6,755 nt of DNA. Origin: Pseudomonadota bacterium. GTDB lineage: Bacteria; Pseudomonadota; Gammaproteobacteria; GRL18. The translations under genes and the position numbers were made by a program. The notes under the pieces are model-generated. The model saw nothing but the letters and a program-made list of their open reading frames with translations. It searched no databases and had not been told where the DNA came from. The stretch lies in assembly GCA_030632745.1 (NCBI GenBank), contig DAOVUE010000086.1, positions 1 to 6,755 on the forward strand. Reading direction: 5' to 3'. Shown one piece after another: positions 1 to 5,136 of the stretch; position 1 is the first letter of the stretch; every line of letters starts with the position of its first letter.

Positions 1-687
1 ATCGTCTAACAGCTCAATAAAAACCGGTTGACCGTGGTACATACTTAATTCAGCAATTTGTTCAAATTGTAATATTCCCAGATGATAGGCTGCATGTCGA
101 AAAGCAGCACCATGACCCACGAATAATTTTAGTGTTGGACGGCTAACAGCTTCCTGCAGAGCTGACATTCTTTTCAACAAATGATCTGCAACACGCTTTC
201 CTGAATCCATCAGGGATTCTGCGCCTTGCAGAGGCAGGCAAAAATAGCTATTGGATTTCCAGTTTTCCGGTAACGGCTCAAAACGAGGATCAATATGCAT
301 AATCTCCTCAATTTGTGAAATTGTTAAATTTGCTGCACTGCCGACACTTCGTTCTGCTAATGCCTCAAACTGGTCAATTTTAATATTACTCACCTGAGTT
401 ATATTCTTTAGCCCTTTATCTCGTATAGAGACGCTGCATGCAGCGTCTTTACTAAAAACCCTACAAATTATTTCAGCCGTTTGCCAGGCTCTCAATAGTT
501 GTGATGAATCACACTCAGGGTGCAAATGCCAGTTCTGTGAAATGAGCGAATCACTGATGCTCTGTGCTGCTGCTCGAGCATGAGATTTCCCTGCTTCATT
601 TAAAGGGAATGGCTGCCAGGCACTGGGAGTGTCTTCCAGCTGATGGTAATCACCATGTCGTATTAAGGCGGCTATGATTCTTGCCAT
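1..687 (-). CDS. Histidine phosphatase family (phosphoglycerate mutase-like) protein, C-terminus cut by window edge
   Basis: Reading the minus strand from the ATG at 687 gives 229 codons with no stop before the window edge, so the C-terminus is missing. The histidine-phosphatase signature is clear: the phospho-acceptor motif RHG at residues 10-12 (ALIRHGDY), a second basic motif around R66 (SSQLLRAWQTAEI), an acidic partner region LAERSVG near residue 112, and the second catalytic histidine at 192 (FVGHGAAFRH). The family removes or transfers phosphate through a phosphohistidine intermediate; the substrate cannot be read from the sequence. No signal peptide is seen, so it is probably cytoplasmic. 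It starts 29 nt after the ATP-grasp gene on the same strand, suggesting one transcript. The Shine-Dalgarno sequence is weak and no upstream in-frame ATG is available. A 20-bp palindrome lies in frame across residues 80-86, between the R66 and E112 motifs, probably in a loop. Confidence 0.88.
   Translation of the reverse strand, partial: MARIIAALIRHGDYHQLEDTPSAWQPFPLNEAGKSHARAAAQSISDSLISQNWHLHPECDSSQLLRAWQTAEIICRVFSKDAACSVSIRDKGLKNITQVSNIKIDQFEALAERSVGSAANLTISQIEEIMHIDPRFEPLPENWKSNSYFCLPLQGAESLMDSGKRVADHLLKRMSALQEAVSRPTLKLFVGHGAAFRHAAYHLGILQFEQIAELSMYHGQPVFIELLDD
429..448. repeat. 20-bp perfect palindrome inside the phosphatase gene
   Basis: The plus strand reads AGACGCTGCATGCAGCGTCT, which is its own reverse complement. 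The flanks extend the symmetry imperfectly (GTATAGAG on the left, TTTAC on the right). It is richer in G+C than its surroundings and on the minus strand is translated as residues D81 to V86 of the phosphatase, flanked by K80 and S87, without disturbing the frame. It could be a decayed copy of a palindromic repeat element inserted in frame, or a chance palindrome. It has no T-run strong enough to make it a terminator on the coding strand. Confidence 0.75.
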
Positions 688-716
688 AATTTTAAGTGTT
701 AACCCAGAAGCTATTA

Positions 717-1607
717 TTAAATTTTATGCAGTACATATTCAGCATATAATTCAGCAGCTTTGATACCAATCCCGTCTAATGCTCCCTGAAATCCTCCAAA
801 GGCAGAAACTTCAAAAACAATGGGTCCATTATCAGTTTCGGCAATATCCACTGTGGTAAAATCCATGGCAAAAAGATCCTGGGCCTGCTGCGCAATGCTG
901 ATAATTTCTTCTGAGGGTGTAAATGATGCGTAACGGCCGCCGCTGTTAATAGTCGTATTCCATGTGCCCGACTGATTAACCCGGGCATAAGTCCCGAGGT
1001 ACTTGCCGCCTAAGAAAACTAAACCCAGATCCTGTCCCGGCAGATTAACTTTTCTCTGAATGTACATCATTTGATTTTCAGCTTGAAATTGTTCAATTTC
1101 ACTTCTAATCTGTGCCGCAGGACTATCGGCATCAATGACAATCATCCCGCGAGCTTTGGTTGAAAAAAGTGGTTTAAAAACAGCACTGGAAAAATTTTTA
1201 ACCGTTTCTACTGCTTCATTAATATTTTCAGTCACTACCGTATCCGGCATAGGTAAACCGGCCTTGCGCAACATAACGGTGCAGCTTAAACGGTCAATTA
1301 AGCGCATAATTCTTTCCGGTGAACTGAATATTTTAACTCCCTGAGATTGGGCAATAAGGAGCAGTTCCAGACGATCCAGAGTATTGGGATTATATTCGGC
1401 ACTAATTTTTTTTATGATCAATCCGTCTAAATCACATAAGTTTATTTTTTTATCTGCATCTAAATAACTCAATTGGTTATTAGATAGATCTAAACTGACA
1501 TTATTCATATCAATAACGAGACGAAACCCGGTTCGTTGTTCAATGGCATCAGCTAAAGTTTCTGTTGACCATTTACCTGGAATTCCTACTACTGCAATTT
1601 TTTTCAT
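717..1607 (-). CDS. RimK-like ATP-grasp ligase, resembling the GAK-system ATP-grasp family
   Basis: This 296-residue protein has ATP-grasp architecture: an N-terminal pre-grasp region (residues 1-95), a lid/ATP-binding region with FKPLFSTKARG at 144-154, an arginine (R209) before WNTT (216-219) and GGRY (223-226), and the metal/ATP site VDIAE (253-257) and VFEVSAF (264-270). Enzymes of this superfamily form acyl-phosphate intermediates and join a carboxylate to an amine or similar group; the RimK branch adds glutamate to proteins or peptides. The overall sequence, especially VVGIPGKWS, RTGFRL, RLIDRLSCTV and EVSAFGGF, matches my memory of the family named 'GAK system ATP-grasp enzyme'; this needs a profile search. 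The start at 1607 is supported by AGGGTGAG just upstream. It appears cotranscribed with the downstream phosphatase. Substrate unknown. The usual Asn of the EVN motif is a Ser (S268). Confidence 0.85.
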   Translation of the reverse strand: MKKIAVVGIPGKWSTETLADAIEQRTGFRLVIDMNNVSLDLSNNQLSYLDADKKINLCDLDGLIIKKISAEYNPNTLDRLELLLIAQSQGVKIFSSPERIMRLIDRLSCTVMLRKAGLPMPDTVVTENINEAVETVKNFSSAVFKPLFSTKARGMIVIDADSPAAQIRSEIEQFQAENQMMYIQRKVNLPGQDLGLVFLGGKYLGTYARVNQSGTWNTTINSGGRYASFTPSEEIISIAQQAQDLFAMDFTTVDIAETDNGPIVFEVSAFGGFQGALDGIGIKAAELYAEYVLHKI

Positions 1608-1868
1608 TACTCACCCTGCCAATAATACTGCCAATTTTCTGAAATGCTGAGTTTTCTAAAACATATTCTCTAAAACTATAGAGTCTAAGCAATCCGGTGC
1701 CATTAAGGATATTAAAATACTAATATTAGTTATCTTTTTATCAGTATTTTTGATAATATTCAAGTCTATCATGTCAGGCTGTCATTGTTAATTTTTTTCT
1801 GATATCCCAGGTTATAAAAGTAAGTATAAAAATAAGTATAAAATATTAAGGGCAATATTTAATTTACG
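1608..1868. promoter_or_regulatory. Divergent AT-rich intergenic region with several symmetric sequences
   Basis: The 261 bp between the minus-strand ATP-grasp gene and the plus-strand redoxin must supply both start regions. I see a perfect palindrome ACTAATATTAGT at 1719-1730, an inverted repeat TTATCA/TGATAA at 1738-1756 with a 7-nt loop, and CTCTA/TAGAG at 1668-1683 enclosing part of a minus-strand TATAGT (1680-1675) that could be a -10 for the ATP-grasp gene. On the redoxin side, three TATAAA-like hexamers occur between 1813 and 1842. No well-spaced -35/-10 pair is convincing, so exact promoters are not called. No open reading frame of substance was seen here. Confidence 0.45.
1821..1844. 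repeat. 12-bp tandem duplication in the redoxin leader
   Basis: TAAGTATAAAAA (1821-1832) is followed directly by TAAGTATAAAAT (1833-1844), identical at 11 of 12 positions. It supplies two TATAAA-like hexamers and sits just before AAGGG (1848-1852), the only Shine-Dalgarno-like sequence of the redoxin gene. The composition is low-complexity A/T, so replication slippage is a sufficient explanation. Confidence 0.7.
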
Positions 1869-2402
1869 ATGAAAAATTTAGCAATAGGTCTTATCGCTGT
1901 TTGTACCTTAGCCGCATTATGGTTTGTCTATAATTTAAATAGCACTGATAATATTTCCAGTAACGAGGTCATTAACAAATCCCACTCACTTAAACGCCAG
2001 GATTTCACTCTGCCTGATCTCAATGGTCAGCAGCAGCAATTTTCACAGTGGAATGATAAAGTCGTTCTACTCAATTTCTGGGCTACCTGGTGTCCTCCCT
2101 GTCGTCGTGAAATGCCTGATTTTGTTGAAGTCTACAAGCAGTATAAAGATAAGGACTTTATCGTCATTGGTGTCGGTATAGATGATGAAGATCGCATTGC
2201 TGATTTTGTTAAAAAACTGGCAGTCAATTACCCTATTCTGGTGGGCGGGCAATCAGCTATGCAGGTATCCTATCAATATGGAAACAATAGCGGTGCATTG
2301 CCCTATAGCATTATAATTGATAAAAATGGCATTATACGCTTTCGTGCCGGAGGACTTATCTCCCGCAATAAGCTGATATCTCAAATAGAACCTTTATTGT
2401 AA
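1869..2402 (+). CDS. TlpA/ResA-like membrane-anchored thiol-disulfide oxidoreductase
   Basis: The 177-residue protein begins with a hydrophobic segment (about residues 5-20) that should act as an uncleaved signal anchor, placing the thioredoxin fold in the periplasm. The active site is WCPPC (C75, C78) after VVLLNFWATW, and the conserved cis-proline loop is GALPYSIIID (P145). Length and layout fit the TlpA/ResA/CcmG group, which usually reduce disulfides in periplasmic proteins, for example during cytochrome c maturation; the actual partner is unknown. C12 does not sit in a good lipobox (LIAVC has Val at -1), so a lipoprotein is unlikely. The only Shine-Dalgarno-like sequence, AAGGG, lies 16 nt before the ATG, which is long; no nearer alternative start is evident. 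It is followed by 257 bp before aroQ, so it may be a separate transcription unit. Confidence 0.93.
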   Translation: MKNLAIGLIAVCTLAALWFVYNLNSTDNISSNEVINKSHSLKRQDFTLPDLNGQQQQFSQWNDKVVLLNFWATWCPPCRREMPDFVEVYKQYKDKDFIVIGVGIDDEDRIADFVKKLAVNYPILVGGQSAMQVSYQYGNNSGALPYSIIIDKNGIIRFRAGGLISRNKLISQIEPLL

Positions 2403-2459
2403 CGCTGTTATTTATACCTCTGCCTCCTGCCACTTTCTTTGTATCCCTGACTAACTATT

Positions 2460-2503
2460 GCTGGACAAAGGCCGGACAAAAGCTGGACAAAAGCTGGACA
2501 AAA
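2460..2503. repeat. Four tandem copies of an 11-bp unit upstream of aroQ
   Basis: Consecutive units are GCTGGACAAAG (2460-2470), GCCGGACAAAA (2471-2481), GCTGGACAAAA (2482-2492) and GCTGGACAAAA (2493-2503). Only two positions vary. The 11-bp period is close to one helical turn, so the GGACA core would recur on the same DNA face. The array lies outside any gene, 58 bp after the redoxin stop and 156 bp before aroQ. Whether it is a binding array or a slippage product cannot be decided here. Confidence 0.92.
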
Positions 2504-2514
2504 TCAACTAAGTA

Positions 2515-2545
2515 TTGCAAAATGGCTCTTTATTTTGAATATATT
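2515..2545 (+). promoter_or_regulatory. Weak candidate promoter for aroQ
   Basis: TTGCAA (2515-2520) is a four-of-six match to the sigma70 -35, and TATATT (2540-2545) a five-of-six match to the -10, but the 19-bp spacer is long. The site lies immediately downstream of the 11-bp repeat array and would give a leader of roughly 110 nt before aroQ. It is a pattern match only. Confidence 0.25.
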
Positions 2546-2585
2546 GCGCTTAATCGGCACTTTTCGCGTCCTGTTTAACACTATT

Positions 2586-2617
2586 GTTCATTTGCATAAG
2601 AGTTCATTAGCACAAGA
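2586..2617. repeat. Diverged 16-bp tandem duplication in the aroQ leader
   Basis: GTTCATTTGCATAAGA (2586-2601) is followed without a gap by GTTCATTAGCACAAGA (2602-2617), matching at 14 of 16 positions. It lies 42 bp before the aroQ start codon. The mismatches suggest it is older than the perfect 16-bp duplication before accB. Confidence 0.75.
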
Positions 2618-2659
2618 GAAGTTAGGTTACACAAACGGCTAAAGGCTTAGGATTTTGAG

Positions 2660-3100
2660 ATGGCTAAACTATTAGTATTAAATGGCCCGAATCTCAATTT
2701 ATTGGGGCATCGCGAGCCTGCTCATTATGGCAGCCAAACGCTGGATGACATTAACAGCACATTAGAGCAATATGCTCTGCAGGCAGGTCATCAATTAGAA
2801 TGCTTTCAAAGTAATGCAGAATACCAGCTCATTGATGCGATTCATGAGGCTTATCAAAACAAAGTAGATTTTATTATTATAAACCCGGCAGCTTTTACTC
2901 ATACCAGTATTGCACTCAGAGATGCACTACTCGGGGTCAATATTCCTTTTATTGAGCTGCATTTATCAAATGTGTACAAACGAGAAGACTTTCGCCATAA
3001 CTCTTTTTTCTCTGATATTGCTATAGGAGTTATCAGTGGCCTGGGGCCAAAAGGTTATGAATTAGCATTAGAATACGCCTTTTCTCATCTTGAAAAATAA
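2660..3100 (+). CDS. aroQ: Type II 3-dehydroquinate dehydratase
   Basis: This 146-residue cytoplasmic enzyme converts 3-dehydroquinate to 3-dehydroshikimate, the third step of the shikimate pathway. It has the type II (not type I, AroD) signatures: [14 protein letters not shown] (7-20) with N11 and R18, the catalytic tyrosine Y23 in [14 protein letters not shown] (74-83) with N75 and H81, and the substrate loop [12 protein letters not shown] (98-109) with E99, H101 and S103. The [10 protein letters not shown] stretch resembles the Pseudomonas enzyme. Length is normal for the dodecameric family. TTAGGA ends 7 nt before the ATG, a good Shine-Dalgarno sequence, and [11 protein letters not shown] is the usual N-terminus. 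It precedes accB by 150 bp, the usual neighbour order in gammaproteobacteria; a functional link to fatty acid synthesis is not implied. Confidence 0.98.
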   Translation: MAKLLVLNGPNLNLLGHREPAHYGSQTLDDINSTLEQYALQAGHQLECFQSNAEYQLIDAIHEAYQNKVDFIIINPAAFTHTSIALRDALLGVNIPFIELHLSNVYKREDFRHNSFFSDIAIGVISGLGPKGYELALEYAFSHLEK

Positions 3101-3102
3101 TG

Positions 3103-3119
3103 AGAAGCCATTAGCTTCT
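3103..3119 (+). other. Short hairpin after aroQ, not a clear terminator
   Basis: AGAAGC (3103-3108) and GCTTCT (3114-3119) can pair around the loop CATTA just after the aroQ stop codon. No run of T follows, so an intrinsic terminator is not supported; it may protect the 3' end of the transcript or be incidental. Confidence 0.4.
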
Positions 3120-3159
3120 AAGTAACAAATCTGACACCATAGCACTACCATGTTACTTA
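3119..3159 (+). other. Long-range inverted repeat in the aroQ-accB spacer
   Basis: TAAGTAAC (3119-3126) is the exact complement of GTTACTTA (3152-3159), separated by 25 nt. It shares its first base with the preceding hairpin (3103-3119), so the two full stems would compete at that position. It could be an RNA structure in the accB leader or a site for a dimeric protein. Confidence 0.4.
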
Positions 3160-3167
3160 CTAGGAGC

Positions 3168-3198
3168 TTGTCCGGCACGGTCAGGGGTGCTGAATAAT
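3168..3198 (+). promoter_or_regulatory. Weak candidate promoter for accB
   Basis: TTGTCC (3168-3173) and AATAAT (3193-3198, five of six to the -10 consensus) are separated by 19 bp. The spacing is poor and the -35 matches only at four positions. In E. coli accBC is transcribed from its own upstream promoter and is repressed by AccB; whether that applies here is not visible in the sequence. Confidence 0.22.
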
Positions 3199-3221
3199 TA
3201 AACCAGGCCAGATTTAAACTA

Positions 3222-3253
3222 TTGGGAACAAACAATGTTGGGAACAAACAATG
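3222..3253 (+). repeat. Perfect 16-bp tandem duplication of the accB translation start
   Basis: TTGGGAACAAACAATG occurs at 3222-3237 and again, with no gap, at 3238-3253. The second copy ends with the accB start codon (3251-3253). Each copy therefore carries the same GGGA ribosome-binding-like sequence and an ATG at the same spacing, so the message has two near-identical initiation sites 16 nt apart in different frames. The upstream ATG (3235) opens a nine-codon frame, MLGTNNGHP, ending at 3264 inside accB. Confidence 0.95.
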
Positions 3254-3709
3254 GACATCCGTAAAATAAAAAAATTAATCGAACTACTGGACGAATCCGA
3301 TGTAGCAGAAATCGAAATACATGAAGGTGAAGAGTCGGTAAGAATTTCACGTCATAGTCCTGCACCCGCGATGCTGCAACAGCCCCCTATGATGATGATG
3401 CCCCAGCAGGCTCCTGTAGCGGCAGCGGCACCCGCAGCAACTGAAACTACGCCGGCAGAAAGTGAAGTCATCAGCGGTCATGAGATCACAGCCCCGATGG
3501 TTGGAACCTATTACAGCGCCTCGTCACCAGGTTCAACACCTTTTATTAAGGTGGGCCAGCATATAAATAAGGGCGACACCATTGGTATTATTGAAGCAAT
3601 GAAGCTGCTTAATCAAATTGAGGCTGATGCCAGCGGTACGGTTAAGGAAATTTGTATTGAAAATGGCGATCCGCTGGAATATGGTCAGGTAATTTGTATT
3701 GTTGAATAG
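3251..3709 (+). CDS. accB: Biotin carboxyl carrier protein of acetyl-CoA carboxylase
   Basis: The 152-residue protein carries biotin for acetyl-CoA carboxylase, the first committed step of fatty acid synthesis. The N-terminal part MDIRKIKKLIELLDESDVAEIEI (about 1-23) is the typical AccB start, followed by a flexible Ala/Pro/Met/Gln-rich linker (36-70, including four consecutive Met and AVAAAAPAA-like sequence) and the C-terminal biotinyl domain (about 75-152). The biotinylated lysine is K118 in IIEAMKLLNQIEA. GTYYSASSPGSTPFIKVG (85-102) is the thumb-containing region of the domain. The start at 3251 is chosen because the N-terminus matches the family; an identical initiation sequence 16 nt upstream is out of frame. 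AccC follows after 78 bp, and the two are probably cotranscribed. Confidence 0.98.
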   Translation: MDIRKIKKLIELLDESDVAEIEIHEGEESVRISRHSPAPAMLQQPPMMMMPQQAPVAAAAPAATETTPAESEVISGHEITAPMVGTYYSASSPGSTPFIKVGQHINKGDTIGIIEAMKLLNQIEADASGTVKEICIENGDPLEYGQVICIVE

Positions 3710-3754
3710 AGCCGTTAATTAATTAGTCTCTATCAATAAAATTCAAAATATCCA

Positions 3755-3774
3755 ATCACATTACATCACACTAC
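3755..3774. repeat. 10-bp tandem duplication just before accC
   Basis: ATCACATTAC (3755-3764) and ATCACACTAC (3765-3774) are adjacent and differ at one position. They lie directly before ATGGAA, which contains the GGAA (3777-3780) serving as the accC Shine-Dalgarno sequence. The unit is short, so chance or slippage may explain it. Confidence 0.6.
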
Positions 3775-3787
3775 ATGGAATCCTCTG

Positions 3788-5128
3788 ATGTTTGAGAAAA
3801 TAGTTATTGCTAATCGTGGTGAAATTGCACTACGCATCCAACGTGCCTGTCGTGAATTAGGTATAAAAACCGTTGCGGTTCATTCTGATGCCGACAAAAC
3901 CCTTAAACATGTGATTCTGGCAGATGAATCAGTTTGCATCGGTCCTGCAGCGTCACTGGAAAGTTATTTAAATATCCCCGCAATAATCAGTGCAGCCGAA
4001 GTGACTGATTCACAGGCTATTCATCCCGGCTATGGCTTTTTATCTGAAAATGCTGACTTTGCTGAACGGGTTGAACAAAGCGGCTTTGTTTTTATCGGGC
4101 CACGCCCTGAATCAATTCGCACCATGGGTGATAAGGTGCAGGCTATTAAAGCCATGGTTGCCGCCGGTGTACCCACAGTACCGGGATCAAATGGTGCATT
4201 AACTGATGATCCGGAGCTCAATATCAAACTAGGGCGAGACATTGGTTATCCGGTAATTATTAAAGCATCCGGCGGCGGCGGTGGTCGCGGCATGCGTGTT
4301 GTACGCTCTGAAGCCAGTTTGGTGAGTGCCATATCACTCACCAAAACAGAAGCAGGCGCAACCTTCGGCAATGACGAAGTTTATATGGAAAAGTATCTTG
4401 AGACACCGCGTCACATCGAAATTCAGATCATTGCTGACGAACATGGTAATGCCGTTCACCTGGGTGAACGTGATTGCTCGATGCAGCGCCGGCACCAGAA
4501 AGTGGTTGAAGAGGCTCCGGCTCCGGGTATTTCAGAAGAAGTTCGTAATAAAATTGGTTCACGTTGTGCTGAGGCTTGTCGGAAAATCGGTTATCGCGGA
4601 GCAGGAACATTTGAATTTTTATACGAAAACGGTGAATTTTATTTCATTGAAATGAATACCCGTATTCAGGTAGAGCATCCGGTCACTGAATTTATTACCG
4701 GGGTTGATTTGGTTCGAGAGCAATTACGTGTTGCAGCCGGCTTACCCCTCAGCTTCTCTCAAAGTGATATTCACATCAAAGGACATGCCATTGAGTGCCG
4801 CATCAATGCCGAAGATTCAAAAACCTTTATACCGTCACCCGGCCGCATTGAAACCTACCACTCACCCGGCGGTCCCGGTGTTAGAGTCGACTCTCACATC
4901 TATAGCGGTTATAGCGTACCTCCTTATTACGATTCAATGATTGGAAAACTCATCACCTTTGGCAATGATCGTGATATTGCTATTGCCCGTATGAACACAG
5001 CGCTGAGTGAAATGGTCATTCAGGGGATAAAGACCAATATTCCCCTGCAGCAGGATATTATTTCTGATAGTGCCTTTAGAGCAGGTGGAACCAATATTCA
5101 TTATCTTGAGAAAAAGTTAGGTTTATAA
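3788..5128 (+). CDS. accC: Biotin carboxylase subunit of acetyl-CoA carboxylase
   Basis: This 446-residue ATP-grasp enzyme carboxylates the biotin on AccB using ATP and bicarbonate. It is collinear with the E. coli enzyme: N-terminal domain starting [16 protein letters not shown], substrate motif [10 protein letters not shown] (79-88), K116, K159 before the glycine-rich lid loop [10 protein letters not shown] (161-170), H209, E276, E288 and N290 in FIEMN, R292, VEHP (295-298) and R338 in ECRIN. All catalytic and ligand residues I could place are conserved. Length is normal for the family. GGAA ends 7 nt before the ATG. An out-of-frame ATG at 3775 opens only six codons and is not considered a gene. 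prmA starts 8 nt after the stop codon, so the two are very probably cotranscribed. Confidence 0.99.
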   Translation: MFEKIVIANRGEIALRIQRACRELGIKTVAVHSDADKTLKHVILADESVCIGPAASLESYLNIPAIISAAEVTDSQAIHPGYGFLSENADFAERVEQSGFVFIGPRPESIRTMGDKVQAIKAMVAAGVPTVPGSNGALTDDPELNIKLGRDIGYPVIIKASGGGGGRGMRVVRSEASLVSAISLTKTEAGATFGNDEVYMEKYLETPRHIEIQIIADEHGNAVHLGERDCSMQRRHQKVVEEAPAPGISEEVRNKIGSRCAEACRKIGYRGAGTFEFLYENGEFYFIEMNTRIQVEHPVTEFITGVDLVREQLRVAAGLPLSFSQSDIHIKGHAIECRINAEDSKTFIPSPGRIETYHSPGGPGVRVDSHIYSGYSVPPYYDSMIGKLITFGNDRDIAIARMNTALSEMVIQGIKTNIPLQQDIISDSAFRAGGTNIHYLEKKLGL

Positions 5129-5136
5129 GCTTCACT

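Noticed and set aside
429..448. Palindrome in the phosphatase gene as a transcription terminator
   Set aside because: On the coding strand it is followed by TCTATACG without a T-run, and the reading frame continues through it.
1902..1904. Cys12 of the redoxin as a lipoprotein attachment site
   Set aside because: The preceding LIAV does not fit a lipobox, since Val rather than Gly or Ala sits at -1, and the segment fits a signal anchor better.
2460..2503. Tandem repeats as a CRISPR array or replication iterons
   Set aside because: Units are 11 bp with no spacers, and there are no cas genes, DnaA boxes or replication gene nearby.
3103..3119. Hairpin after aroQ as an intrinsic terminator
   Set aside because: The stem is only 6 bp and is followed by AAGTAAC instead of a T-run.
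3775..3795. ATG just before accC opening a six-codon frame
   Set aside because: It is very short, out of frame, has no ribosome-binding sequence of its own, and overlaps the accC Shine-Dalgarno sequence by chance.
4267..4292. GGC-rich stretch in accC as a repeat expansion
   Set aside because: It encodes the conserved glycine-rich lid loop of biotin carboxylase and is expected.
4326..4655. Plus-strand reading frame of 109 codons within accC
   Set aside because: It overlaps the well-conserved biotin carboxylase in another frame and its translation shows no recognisable motif.
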